Shown: positions 1-8,419, counted from the stretch's first letter. The stretch is 64,000 bases of DNA from Blautia schinkii DSM 10518 (GCA_000702025.1 JNKJ01000009.1:219520-283519); one strand, 5' to 3'. Program-made: numbers and translations. The notes: generated by a model not told the origin, from the sequence alone.

Positions 1-685
1 CATTTGCCCGGGTATAATCAGAAGAAACACCCGAAACCGCCTGTCTGTACTCCGGGTGGTCCTTCAACCCATAGGTGCTTGTATAGCCAGCATGGGAGGT
101 CACAATTTCCTGCTCCGGGGCATTGTAGAGATGGCCGTATTCCGTGCGATACCGGTCCCCGTAGCCCATAAAGATCACATCCTCCTCCGGCACGCCCAGG
201 GATTTCTGACTGCGGATAGCCTCCTTCTGCCGGTAGGCATTTTTAAATCGGTAGTCTCCATTTGTAAAAAACACAACCTTTACCTGCGTTCCCGCCTCCC
301 GATAGCTGTCAATGACTCCTGCCCCGAGATTGAGATCATCGTCCTCATGGGCCACGATCACCATCACCTTATCCGGAGCCTCATACACACTTTGGATGTA
401 GCTGCCCCAGACTGTGTCGTATTGTCCGCCGCCCACAGTTACCAAAGCCAGAACTGCCGCCGCTGCGAACACACCCGCAGTTCCCACACCTGTGAGAATC
501 CTGGCGGTTCTCCGCGGTATCCGCCCGTAACCCAGACCAAGCGCCAACCCAATAGCCAGCGCAATCCATAAAGTATTCTTTTTCCAATAAACCGATGCGT
601 AAAATAAAATGCAAAAGCTCCAGGCTATTGCTGTATAAATACGAATCCCCGCGTACCGCAGACGGGCGGATGATCGATCGTTCAT
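1..685 (-). CDS. PIG-L family deacetylase, membrane-anchored (partial, 3' end outside window)
   Basis: The reading frame is open from an ATG at 685 to the window edge (about 228 codons). The N-terminus (MNDRSSARLRYAG...) carries about three hydrophobic helices within the first 90 residues, followed by KVMVIVAHEDDDLNLGAG. This is the N-terminal metal motif of PIG-L/LmbE deacetylases (canonical AHPDDE), here with HEDDD. Known family role: Zn-dependent removal of acyl groups from N-acetyl sugars. The membrane helices suggest action at or outside the membrane, perhaps on a cell-wall or glycolipid sugar; that is inference. GGGAGCGGGG precedes the ATG. It is divergent from the ABC operon at 888. 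The remaining catalytic residues are not visible. Confidence 0.75.
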   Translation of the reverse strand, partial: MNDRSSARLRYAGIRIYTAIAWSFCILFYASVYWKKNTLWIALAIGLALGLGYGRIPRRTARILTGVGTAGVFAAAAVLALVTVGGGQYDTVWGSYIQSVYEAPDKVMVIVAHEDDDLNLGAGVIDSYREAGTQVKVVFFTNGDYRFKNAYRQKEAIRSQKSLGVPEEDVIFMGYGDRYRTEYGHLYNAPEQEIVTSHAGYTSTYGLKDHPEYRQAVSGVSSDYTRAN

Positions 686-766
686 GCTGTTCTGTTCCCC
701 GCTCCCAAAATGATACCCTTATCATACCACAATCACCGGTATATTACCAAGGTGTCAAAGATTCTA

Positions 767-839
767 TTGACATTTCCACCTTCATCCCCTATACTGTATA
801 TATAGATATAAACAGTTCATCTACAGTACATATACAGTA
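767..839 (+). promoter_or_regulatory. Promoter with GntR-type palindromic operator
   Basis: TTGACA (767-772), 17-bp spacer, TATACT (790-795). A perfect 10-bp inverted repeat, TACTGTATAT (792-801) and ATATACAGTA (830-839), overlaps the -10 and start region. A second pair, ACTGT/ACAGT, lies at 793-797 and 812-816. The obvious ligand is the GntR/YtrA-type regulator encoded in this operon (2519-2902); that assignment is inference. Confidence 0.7.
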
Positions 840-887
840 ATCCGAAAATCTTCTCCGCCATCTCCACTTCAGAAAGGAGGGCCTGCT

Positions 888-1751
888 ATGGCTGCATTAC
901 TGGAAGTAACTGAATTAACGAAACGACTTGGTAATTTCACACTGGAGAACATCAGCTTTTCCCTCGCCCCCGGCTACATCATGGGAGTGATCGGAGTCAA
1001 CGGCTCAGGGAAAACCTCTCTGCTCCGCACCATCTTAAACCTGTACCAACAAGACAGCGGCAGTATCCGAATCGCAGGCTTTGACATGAACACCTCGGAA
1101 AAACAGGCCAAAGAAATCATCGGCACAGTGCTTGACGAGGATTTTTTCGACGAGACACTCACCCCGGAGAAAAACGCCGCCATATTCGGACCGTTCTATC
1201 CGCGCTTTGATATGGATATCTTCCGCGAAGCGTGCAAAAGATTCGAGATACCGCTTGACCAGAAGGTTAAGAAGCTCTCCCGCGGCATCCGCACACGGCT
1301 TCAGTTCGCTTTTGCCCTTTCTCACCGTGCAAAGCTCTACCTGATGGACGAACCGGCCGGAGGTCTGGACCCACGTTTCCGGAGAAGTCTGATCGGATGT
1401 ATGCAGGAGCTCGTGGAATCCGGGGAACGCAGCGTGATTTTCTCCACCCATCTGACTGAGGACTTGGATAAAGTAGCAGATTACATTCTGATGCTTCATG
1501 AGGGAAAAGTCCAATTCTGCCTGGACAAAGAAGCTCTCTGTCAAAACTACCGCCTGATCCGCGGCACCAAAGAGGAAATCGAGTCTTTACCCAAAGAGCA
1601 GGTAGCAGGCAAAGAGCACAGCATGTATCACAGTGAGGCACTGATACGCACAAGTCCCGGGAACCCTTCCGGCGGACAAAACTATCCCGCTCCAAAGCTT
1701 TCCGAAATCCTCTATTATCTGGAAAGGGGGTATTCTCAATGTGGAAATTGA
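888..1751 (+). CDS. ABC transporter ATP-binding protein (YtrB-like)
   Basis: 287 aa nucleotide-binding subunit. Walker A GVNGSGKT lies at about residues 36-43, a degenerate signature LSRGIR near 130 and Walker B LMDEP near 150, followed by an H-loop in FSTHLTEDL. An approximately 60-residue C-terminal extension has no recognised domain. The RBS AAAGGAGGG precedes ATG 888. It overlaps the next gene by 13 bp and is first in a five-gene operon with a GntR regulator, the arrangement of the Bacillus ytr cluster, which responds to cell-wall-active compounds. The substrate is unknown. Likely repressed through the palindrome at 792-839. Confidence 0.85.
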   Translation: MAALLEVTELTKRLGNFTLENISFSLAPGYIMGVIGVNGSGKTSLLRTILNLYQQDSGSIRIAGFDMNTSEKQAKEIIGTVLDEDFFDETLTPEKNAAIFGPFYPRFDMDIFREACKRFEIPLDQKVKKLSRGIRTRLQFAFALSHRAKLYLMDEPAGGLDPRFRRSLIGCMQELVESGERSVIFSTHLTEDLDKVADYILMLHEGKVQFCLDKEALCQNYRLIRGTKEEIESLPKEQVAGKEHSMYHSEALIRTSPGNPSGGQNYPAPKLSEILYYLERGYSQCGN

Positions 1752-2494
1752 TTCTCAGAAGGGATTTGGCAAACTTGCAAAAAAATGCAGGTAAATATAT
1801 TGCCAGTATAACCCTATATGTGGCACTTCTGTATATATTTGCCACGATAGCTGCAATGTCGTTTTTGGTAACCAAGGGCATAGGAGAGGTTGACCTGCTG
1901 AATCTGCCGCCCCGCTATCACGACTCCCCACCGGTCATGTTCTGGAAAATGTCCATGATCCTGGTAAGCATAGGCATCACCGCCTATTTCATCATGGAAA
2001 ATCCAATCCGGCTTCCGAAGATGATATACCTTGTCCCCACCGACAGGAATAAAAGATCCCGCTATATCCGGTGTATGTTTCTCGCAAAGCTCCTGTTTAT
2101 GACGGCCATTATATATCTGTTCGTGCGCATTGGTTTAGGAAGGTTTTTCTACCAATACCGTATTGTTCCTGTCCTGGTGCAGCTTGGTATCTGCCTGTTC
2201 ACCGTATGGAACCTGATCCTAAAGACTGGTGTCTACGGTGTCAGCTCCAATAACTCACTGGAAGAAAGCCGCTGCCGCCAGGAAGCATTCGTGAATTTCT
2301 ACTGGATCGTATATCTGCTGCTCCAGCAGCTTGCACTCGGCGGCGGCTTTATGCTCGGCCTATATCAAAAATATCCTGCCCTATGGCTGATCTGGCTTGC
2401 CATCCTGGTATCCGACGCGGTTATTGCCAGATACTGCACCCCTTATATCCTCGGAAAAGCAGCCGCCTATGAGCAGACCTATGCGAAAATCTGA
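1739..2494 (+). CDS. ABC transporter membrane subunit, unclassified
   Basis: 251 aa hydrophobic protein with about six predicted membrane helices (starting near residues 22, 62, 112, 142, 188 and 218) and no soluble domain. The ATG at 1739 overlaps the upstream ATPase gene by 13 bp with GGGGG just upstream, so translation is probably coupled. I do not recognise a named family. Position directly after an ATPase and before a YtrA-type regulator makes a permease subunit the simplest reading. Confidence 0.7.
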   Translation: MWKLILRRDLANLQKNAGKYIASITLYVALLYIFATIAAMSFLVTKGIGEVDLLNLPPRYHDSPPVMFWKMSMILVSIGITAYFIMENPIRLPKMIYLVPTDRNKRSRYIRCMFLAKLLFMTAIIYLFVRIGLGRFFYQYRIVPVLVQLGICLFTVWNLILKTGVYGVSSNNSLEESRCRQEAFVNFYWIVYLLLQQLALGGGFMLGLYQKYPALWLIWLAILVSDAVIARYCTPYILGKAAAYEQTYAKI

Positions 2495-2518
2495 CACCCG
2501 GCAAAAGGAGGCTCCGCC

Positions 2519-2902
2519 ATGTATATTATTCTAAAAGAAGATAGCAATCTGCCCATCTACGAGCAGATTGTCAAAGCGGTAAAAGAAGGCCTGATAGGCG
2601 GCACGATCACTCCCGGTGAGATGCTTCCCTCCATCCGCTCTCTTGCCAGGGACCTGCAGATCAGCGTGATCACCACAAAAAGAGCATACGAAGAGCTGGA
2701 AAAAGAAAAACTCATCTACTCTGTTCCGGGAAAAGGCTTTTATATCAAAGAGACAAATCAGGAATTTCTGCGGGAACAGCAGCTCAAAAAACTGGAGGAC
2801 CGGCTTTCCGGCTGGATTGACGAGGCCCGGGGCCTGGGCGTGACAGAGGAGGAAATGCACGCCATGCTCGACGTACTTTGCGAAGGGAGGAAACAGCAAT
2901 GA
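2519..2902 (+). CDS. GntR family transcriptional regulator (YtrA subfamily)
   Basis: 127 aa. The N-terminal winged helix (residues about 10-75) is typical of GntR: PIYEQIVKAVKEGLIGG followed by LPSIRSLARDLQISVITTKR. Only about 45 residues follow, the short tail of the YtrA subfamily, which lacks a large ligand domain. AAAGGAGG precedes the ATG. It sits between the two ATPase/membrane-protein pairs and its stop overlaps the next start (ATGA at 2899), so it is cotranscribed and probably autoregulates the promoter at 767-839. Family known; operator assignment inferred. Confidence 0.88.
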   Translation: MYIILKEDSNLPIYEQIVKAVKEGLIGGTITPGEMLPSIRSLARDLQISVITTKRAYEELEKEKLIYSVPGKGFYIKETNQEFLREQQLKKLEDRLSGWIDEARGLGVTEEEMHAMLDVLCEGRKQQ

Positions 2903-3624
2903 CACCATTACTTAAGTGCAGTCATCTCACAAAGGATTTCGGCGGTTTTTCCCTGAAGGATATTGATTTTCCTCTGGAAAGCGGGTATCTCACAGGGGTA
3001 ATCGGCAAGAACGGCAGCGGAAAGACAGCCCTTTTAAAAATCCTTGCCGGACTGGACCAACACTTCGAGGGAGACATCGAAATCCAGGGAATCTCACTAA
3101 AAGACGATCCCGCCGCAGCAAAGGAGCTGATTGGTTATGTATCTGACGAGCTTCAGCCTTTCTGGGAAAAGACCGCCCTGGAAAACGGCAGCATTCTCGG
3201 CCCGTATTTCAAAAACTACGACGAAAGCTACTATAAAAAATGGCTGGAGCGCATGGGTGTGGACGTAACCCTCCCCATTCACCAGCTCTCAAAAGGAAAC
3301 CGGATGAAATATTTCTGCTGCCTGGCTTTATCGCACCACCCGAGACTGCTCATACTTGACGAACCCTCGGCCGGCTTCGACCCGGTATTCCGCAGAGAGT
3401 TCCTCTCCATCCTACAGGAGCTTCTCGAGGACATGGCCGTTGTGATGGCCTCCCATGTGACCGAAGATTTAGACAAAGTAGCGGACTACATCCTATACCT
3501 GGAGGACGGCTGTCTGGTACGCCGGGAAAGCATCGAACAGCTAAGGGCATCAGACTACAAACGCAAACTCTCAGACTCCTTCCTGGGAGACATCCATATT
3601 TACGATCTGCTGGATGAAAGATGA
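2899..3624 (+). CDS. ABC transporter ATP-binding protein
   Basis: 241 aa. Walker A GKNGSGKT at about 36-43, signature QLSKGNR near 128, Walker B LLILDEP near 151, H-loop MASHVTEDL. It resembles the first ATPase of this operon, including a ...TEDLDKVADYIL stretch after the H-loop, so the two probably arose by duplication of an ATPase/membrane-protein module. I chose ATG 2899 because GGGAGG precedes it and it overlaps the GntR stop codon as ATGA; an upstream TTG at 2878 has no such support. Confidence 0.85.
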   Translation: MTPLLKCSHLTKDFGGFSLKDIDFPLESGYLTGVIGKNGSGKTALLKILAGLDQHFEGDIEIQGISLKDDPAAAKELIGYVSDELQPFWEKTALENGSILGPYFKNYDESYYKKWLERMGVDVTLPIHQLSKGNRMKYFCCLALSHHPRLLILDEPSAGFDPVFRREFLSILQELLEDMAVVMASHVTEDLDKVADYILYLEDGCLVRRESIEQLRASDYKRKLSDSFLGDIHIYDLLDER

Positions 3625-3643
3625 GAGGAAAGGAGGTTCCGCA

Positions 3644-4138
3644 ATGGACAAAAACTTTTACCGGAAAGAAAACGCCCGGATCAAAGAAAAAAATTATGTT
3701 TATTACGCAATCATAGGAATCTTGTGGGCCTTTAACTTTATTTTGGTATGCACACGCTACCGGACCACCGTTCCTCACTTTAGCGAGCTTCATGCGTATT
3801 CCTTTTTTCAATTTTTCGGTGTACTGACTCTTATGAAACGTTTATGTGACAACCTTTTTTACGTCAGAGAGATGGGCGAAAAATCCAGCCGCCTGAAAAA
3901 ATATGAATGTACCCCCTTATTAAAAAAGCAATGCTGCGCCGCATACGCCCTGATCCTCGGCAGATATACCGCCATTTTGTCCGCAGGCTCACTTGTCATA
4001 TTTTTCGCAGTCACAACACTCCTGCACACTCTTCGTTTACAACCGCTGACCGGATGGGGATTGGTGACATTTCTGCTGTTAAGCGCAGCTGCCTATTTGT
4101 GGATTCTTATACTTAACATCAGAAAAAGCTGCGGGTAG
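3644..4138 (+). CDS. Small membrane protein, probable ABC transporter subunit
   Basis: 164 aa with about four predicted membrane helices (near residues 22, 50, 108 and 138) and a charged N-terminus. No family recognised. ATG 3644 has AAAGGAGG seven bases upstream, better than an in-frame ATG at 3614 that lies inside the preceding ATPase gene. It is last in the GntR operon and is followed by the intrinsic terminator at 4165-4195. A permease role for the second ATPase is inferred from position. Confidence 0.65.
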   Translation: MDKNFYRKENARIKEKNYVYYAIIGILWAFNFILVCTRYRTTVPHFSELHAYSFFQFFGVLTLMKRLCDNLFYVREMGEKSSRLKKYECTPLLKKQCCAAYALILGRYTAILSAGSLVIFFAVTTLLHTLRLQPLTGWGLVTFLLLSAAAYLWILILNIRKSCG

Positions 4139-4164
4139 AGCGATTGCCTGAGAATGTTCAAAAA

Positions 4165-4195
4165 AACCTCTCGGAGCACTGCAATCCGAGAGGTT
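4165..4195. terminator. Bidirectional intrinsic terminator
   Basis: Perfect 11-bp stem AACCTCTCGGA / TCCGAGAGGTT with a 9-nt loop, A-run on one side and TTTT on the other. It lies between convergent genes ending at 4138 (+) and 4227 (-) and can serve both. Confidence 0.85.
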
Positions 4196-4226
4196 TTGAT
4201 ATACATTGTATTCCCAGCGGTTAATT

Positions 4227-5135
4227 TCATTTTCCGGCAACGTTTACCGCCGTTCCCTGACCGTCAAACTTCATTGCTACAGCCTTACTATTATTCCCCG
4301 CCATATCTTTCAACATGATCTTATATGTAAAGCTACTGCTTCCTCCGTAAGCAGCCGACTCCAATGTAAATCCATTTTTATCTGTAACCGCACCACACCG
4401 GAACCATTTACCATCCAAATTCATAAGAATATATGTACCAATCTCTCCCTTTACAAGAACACTTGCCCCCATATCGTCATTCTTCGTAATCACAGGCGAA
4501 GCCGGGGCAACCTTATCTTGCACTTTACGGGCAGTAACTTTACTTCTCTTGTTCCCGATTTTGTCATAAAAATAAAGATATCTGGCATTCTTAGGAATAT
4601 TCACTTTAATATTCTGATAGCCGTTCTTTGCAAAAACCTGCTGTGCAAGGATTTTCGCCTTGTCATCCTTGACCATGAGAGTTGCATTTTTCGGTGCGCT
4701 CACACGGACTGTTGTGGTACGGTTATTAATGTTTTTCTGCACGCTCGGGGCTTTCAGTGTGGCTGACAGCTTCTCCTTGGCAAGGTTGAGAACGGTACGT
4801 GTTACCACCTTCCCCTTTTTACCGTAGGACGTCACCAGATAGAACTTCATTTTCGCGCCCGCTTTCTGCGGCTGGATCTTAACATTTTTAAATTCCGGCT
4901 TGGAGTATTTCACCTTCGCCAGGCTTTTTCCGCCGCACTCCACATGAAGCGTGGTGTCCTTATAGCCAAAGACAACGACATTGTTTGATTCGCTGTTTAC
5001 TGGCGAAATCACAGAAGGCGTGTACTTCATTTCCTCCGGCGGAATCTCGTCTGCCATCACCGGGAACACAGGCAACGTAAGCGCAAGGATCACCGCAGTC
5101 AGCAATACCGTTAGTTTCTTTAAAAAATTTTTCAT
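4227..5135 (-). CDS. Secreted protein with bacterial Ig-like repeats
   Basis: 302 aa. ATG 5135 is preceded by AAAAAGGAGG. Residues about 1-28 form a signal peptide (MKNFLKKLTVLLTAV..., cleavage near VMA-DE). The rest is lysine-rich beta-type sequence with repeated patterns such as VRVSAPKNATLMVKDD and VNIPKNARYLYFYDKIGNK, resembling Big_6-like Ig modules. No LPXTG or C-terminal anchor is visible, so it is probably released or held by charge on the wall. Its promoter shares a 16-bp box with the blaI promoter region, so it may belong to the BlaI regulon. Function unknown. Confidence 0.65.
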   Translation of the reverse strand: MKNFLKKLTVLLTAVILALTLPVFPVMADEIPPEEMKYTPSVISPVNSESNNVVVFGYKDTTLHVECGGKSLAKVKYSKPEFKNVKIQPQKAGAKMKFYLVTSYGKKGKVVTRTVLNLAKEKLSATLKAPSVQKNINNRTTTVRVSAPKNATLMVKDDKAKILAQQVFAKNGYQNIKVNIPKNARYLYFYDKIGNKRSKVTARKVQDKVAPASPVITKNDDMGASVLVKGEIGTYILMNLDGKWFRCGAVTDKNGFTLESAAYGGSSSFTYKIMLKDMAGNNSKAVAMKFDGQGTAVNVAGK

Positions 5136-5297
5136 AGCGTTTTCCTCCTTTTTCGTTACAAACAACCCGCTCTTCTCCCACTCCCCTGTATGTTCCCTTT
5201 CTACTCGAATCCCGCCCATTACAACTATGCCATAAAGTATCAAACATTACCGAAAAGCCTAATAGTTGAATTCAAGTATACTTAGTCTCATGCACTT

Positions 5298-5341
5298 ACA
5301 ATATCATGCACAACAGTAAATGTCAATATATATAGTAAATA
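5298..5341 (-). promoter_or_regulatory. Promoter of the Ig-like gene with BlaI-type box
   Basis: On the minus strand TTGACA (5326-5321), 17-bp spacer, TATTGT (5303-5298). Immediately upstream and touching the -35 lies ATATATATAGTAAATA (plus-strand reading, 5326-5341), identical over 16 bp to 8329-8344 upstream of blaI. Co-repression by BlaI is inferred. Confidence 0.6.
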
Positions 5342-5353
5342 CATTTCATAATT

Positions 5354-6529
5354 CTATATTCCATAATATGAAACTCTACTGTTTTTTAAACTGTTCTTTT
5401 TTAAATCCTCTTCTTTTTCATAGACTTTAACCTTCCTTGTAAAATTCTCTCTCCTATCATCACTAAAATAATATTTCCATTTTCCTTCTATATTCGAGTA
5501 TACATCATACACATTTCCGTTTTTTATTAAATATGTATTTTCTTCATTAAAAGTACCATCTACTCCTGGCGGATCCGGAAACCACGGTTCAATGACAACA
5601 CACGTCGTTAAAATCTGCAAGCACAAGAAGAAAGTCGCAAATACTATCCCACTTTTCCAATGTGTCCGCCCCTTATCTGCGATTAGCTCCATCCTCTGCT
5701 TTAATTCCCTGACATTATTCTTTGTAAATCCAATTGCAAACGCCTGATTCCTTTTCCCAATGCTCTTCGTTACGCTCACCAGACAATTCATATAGCCTAT
5801 TTTCTCTCCGCTTGTCATCTGTTTTGTAATCCTTAAATCATTTCGTATCTCTATCAATTGAAACATTTCTCTTTTTAATAGATAAAAAACCGGATTCCAC
5901 CAGAAAAAAGTACACAGCAAATCCACAGCAATCTTCCAAATAATATCATGCGACCGATAGTGCAAAACCTCATGCTTCAATACATAAGCCAATTCATCTT
6001 TTTCCCACTTTCTGTCCGAAATAACGACCACAGGTTTAAAAATCCTCATTAAAAACGGACTATCACAATTCGGGCAGACCACTACCTTTAATTTTTCAAG
6101 CTCCGGATATCCCTCCCAATCTGCCACACAATCCCGCAAAATATTCTTTGGAATCTCTTCCATGAGCCCAACAATCCTGGATGCTTTCCAATAAGCTGCA
6201 CACTTTTTAACGATAAGGAACACTGCTCCCGCCACCCAGACAACACCCAGCAATTGATACACAGTTATACAATATCCATCCGGCAAGTCAATCTGGTATC
6301 TCAACACGTCACATACATCAGTCCAATATTTTTCCAAATAAATACTATACGTATAGCCAAACTCAACAGGCAGAAACATTCTTACTACAGACACTCCAAG
6401 TACCACCAATATCAAACTCGGTCCCCATCGTTTAATCGTACGCGTCTTTTTTACAATCATCCAAAGAAACATAAGCAAAATTGTATTCAGCAAACACGCC
6501 GTAAGTACTGTCCTATAAGTAAGCGCCAT
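5354..6529 (-). CDS. M56 family (BlaR1-like) membrane metallopeptidase, copy 2
   Basis: 391 aa. Three N-terminal helices (near residues 8-26, 36-53, 90-107), zinc motif HEVLH at 186-190, a further helix pair around 200-220 and one near 298, then an extracellular tail of about 80 residues. The family senses a signal outside and triggers cleavage of a BlaI repressor. The tail has no penicillin-binding domain, so the ligand is not evidently a beta-lactam. It is a close paralogue of the gene at 6611-7753 across the whole peptidase domain. GAGAGGTGATTCT precedes ATG 6529. Last gene of the blaI operon. Confidence 0.88.
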   Translation of the reverse strand: MALTYRTVLTACLLNTILLMFLWMIVKKTRTIKRWGPSLILVVLGVSVVRMFLPVEFGYTYSIYLEKYWTDVCDVLRYQIDLPDGYCITVYQLLGVVWVAGAVFLIVKKCAAYWKASRIVGLMEEIPKNILRDCVADWEGYPELEKLKVVVCPNCDSPFLMRIFKPVVVISDRKWEKDELAYVLKHEVLHYRSHDIIWKIAVDLLCTFFWWNPVFYLLKREMFQLIEIRNDLRITKQMTSGEKIGYMNCLVSVTKSIGKRNQAFAIGFTKNNVRELKQRMELIADKGRTHWKSGIVFATFFLCLQILTTCVVIEPWFPDPPGVDGTFNEENTYLIKNGNVYDVYSNIEGKWKYYFSDDRRENFTRKVKVYEKEEDLKKNSLKNSRVSYYGI

Positions 6530-6533
6530 AGAA

Positions 6534-6593
6534 TCACCTCTCTTTTTGCATATCTGCTTTCCTTACTTTCAGAAGTTTTTCTAATTCTTGCAT
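6534..6593 (-). pseudogene. Remnant of a second blaI 3' end (19-codon ORF)
   Basis: Between the two M56 genes an ORF reads MQELEKLLKVRKADMQKER and stops 4 bp before the next start. It aligns with the last residues of BlaI (IEELEKFLEDKKAVLKKER) and about 44 of the last 66 bases match, including the GAGAGGT-TTCTATG junction with the M56 start. This is the expected scar of a tandem duplication of a blaI-blaR unit followed by loss of most of the inner blaI. An AAGGAG upstream may let it work as a translational coupler. Seen in sequence; history inferred. Confidence 0.75.
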
Positions 6594-6610
6594 ATCTTTG
6601 TCCAGTCTCC

Positions 6611-7753
6611 TTACCTTTGTTTATCCAAACTGTCATTCTTTTCATATACTTTAATACTCTTCACAAAATTATTCCTATTCGCATCGCTGAATATATATCT
6701 CCACTCTCCATCCATAAAAAAGTAGACATCATATACATCACCGTTTTTTATTAAATATGTATCTTTCTCACTAAAAAGGATTCCTTCCTCTTCAGACAAA
6801 GGATACCAAGGTTCTATAACAACACATGTCGTTAATATCTGCAAACACATGAAGAATACCGCAAATAGAATCCCTCTTTTCCAGTGTGTACGCCCCTTAT
6901 CCGCGATTAGCTCCATCCTCTGCTTTAATTCTCTGACGTTATTCTTAGTAAATCCAATTGCAAATGCCTGTTCCTTATTACCAATGCTCTTAGCCACGCT
7001 CACCAGACAATTCAGATACTCAATTTTTTCTCCGCCTGTCATCTGTTTTGTAATCCTCAAGTCATTCCGTATCTCTATCAATTGAAACATTTCTTTTTTC
7101 AAAAGATAAAAAACCGGATTCCACCAGAAAAAAGTACACAACAAATCAACAGCAATCTTCCAAATAATATCATGCGACCGATAGTGCAAAGCTTCATGCT
7201 TCAATACATAAGCCAATTCATCTTTTTCCCACTTTCTGTCGGAAATCACGACCACAGGTTTGAAAATCCTCATCAAAAACGGACTATCACAATTCGGGCA
7301 AACCACTACCTTTAATTTTTCAAACTCCGGATATTCCTCCCAATCTGCCACGCATTCCCGCAAAATATCCTTTGGAATTTCTTCCATAAGCCCAACAATC
7401 CTGGATGCTTTGCAATAAGCCACACACTTTTTACCTATAAGGAGCATTGCTCCCGCCACCCAAACAAGACCCAGCAATTGATACACCGCTATACAATATC
7501 CGCCTGGCAAGTGAATCTGATACATTAATACATCACATACATCAGTCCAATATTTTTCCAAATAAATACTATACGTATAACCAAACTCAACGGGCAGAAA
7601 CATTCTTACTACAGACACTCCAAGTATTGCCAATATCAACTTCGGCCCCCAATGTTTAATCACCTTTGTTTTCTTCAAAACTAGCCAAAGAAACACAAGC
7701 AAAATCGTATTCAGCAAACACGTCGTCAGTACCGTGCTATAAGAAAGTATCAT
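6611..7753 (-). CDS. M56 family (BlaR1-like) membrane metallopeptidase, copy 1
   Basis: 380 aa. Same layout as its neighbour: three N-terminal helices, HEALH at 186-190, a membrane pair after it, a last helix near 298 and a short extracellular tail. The peptidase halves of the two copies are nearly identical (for example VCPNCDSPFLMRIFKP in both), while the tails diverge but keep a YLIKNG-VYDVY core, consistent with sensor specialisation. The start ATG 7753 lies 4 bp after the blaI stop and its GGAGAGG site is inside blaI, so translation is coupled. Confidence 0.88.
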   Translation of the reverse strand: MILSYSTVLTTCLLNTILLVFLWLVLKKTKVIKHWGPKLILAILGVSVVRMFLPVEFGYTYSIYLEKYWTDVCDVLMYQIHLPGGYCIAVYQLLGLVWVAGAMLLIGKKCVAYCKASRIVGLMEEIPKDILRECVADWEEYPEFEKLKVVVCPNCDSPFLMRIFKPVVVISDRKWEKDELAYVLKHEALHYRSHDIIWKIAVDLLCTFFWWNPVFYLLKKEMFQLIEIRNDLRITKQMTGGEKIEYLNCLVSVAKSIGNKEQAFAIGFTKNNVRELKQRMELIADKGRTHWKRGILFAVFFMCLQILTTCVVIEPWYPLSEEEGILFSEKDTYLIKNGDVYDVYFFMDGEWRYIFSDANRNNFVKSIKVYEKNDSLDKQR

Positions 7754-7757
7754 AGAA

Positions 7758-8186
7758 CTACCTCTCCTTTTTCAAAACCGCCTTTTTATCCTCCAGGAAT
7801 TTTTCCAATTCCTCGATATCCTCTTCATTTAATTCACCCTCACTATCCGACTGAAGAAGCCCCACGACCATACCCTTGATTCCCTTTTTCTTACTAAAAA
7901 AAGCAGAACTGCTCAGCCGCTCAAGCTCCTCCCTGATAAACTCTTCCCTGCTGATACACGGGCAAAAGGTCCTGGCATAAACATTGGATACCAGGATATG
8001 CTCTCCAACTTTCACCGCCTCCTTCGCAAGCAGACGCTTCATCACCTGAGCCACCGAAGCCGCGCTGATTCCCTCATCTTTCAGGCAATCCGCGATTTCA
8101 CTGTTCGTCATCCCTCTCTCATTATCCCAAAGTACCTTCATGACCTCCTGCTCAAGCTCTGTCAAACCTTTCACTGCTCTCTTCAA
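7758..8186 (-). CDS. BlaI/MecI/CopY family transcriptional repressor
   Basis: 142 aa. Winged helix in residues about 1-80 (GLTELEQEVMKVLWDNERGM, then a recognition helix around ISAASVAQVMKRL), dimerisation tail after it. I chose TTG 8186 as the start because GGAGGGG lies six bases upstream; the in-frame ATG upstream actually contains that Shine-Dalgarno sequence. Known role: dimeric repressor removed by cleavage when the M56 partner senses its signal. First gene of the blaI-M56-M56 operon; the likely operator is at 8325-8344. Confidence 0.87.
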   Translation of the reverse strand: MKRAVKGLTELEQEVMKVLWDNERGMTNSEIADCLKDEGISAASVAQVMKRLLAKEAVKVGEHILVSNVYARTFCPCISREEFIREELERLSSSAFFSKKKGIKGMVVGLLQSDSEGELNEEDIEELEKFLEDKKAVLKKER

Positions 8187-8324
8187 AATAATCCCCTCCA
8201 TCAATTTTATTTTTACTAATCAAATCAACCTAAAAGCCTAAAAACCGACTTCTCCTGACCAACTTATGTCAGAAACATTTTTGCTACTAATTATACTTAC
8301 ATAATACCATTATTTTTCATAAAT

Positions 8325-8344
8325 TACCATATATATAGTAAATA
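8325..8344 (-). promoter_or_regulatory. Probable BlaI operator upstream of blaI
   Basis: TACCATATATATAGTA (8325-8340) is a near-perfect palindrome of the form TAC-N-ATATATAT-N-GTA, and the extended ATATATATAGTAAATA at 8329-8344 recurs exactly at 5326-5341. TATAAT-like hexamers lie downstream on the minus strand but no clear -35 was found. Confidence 0.55.
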
Positions 8345-8419
8345 TTTTGTACAACCTAGCGTGGCTTTTTATTCTCCATTTTTAGGAACACTCCCGAGAA
8401 GAATACAAACATAGTGGAA

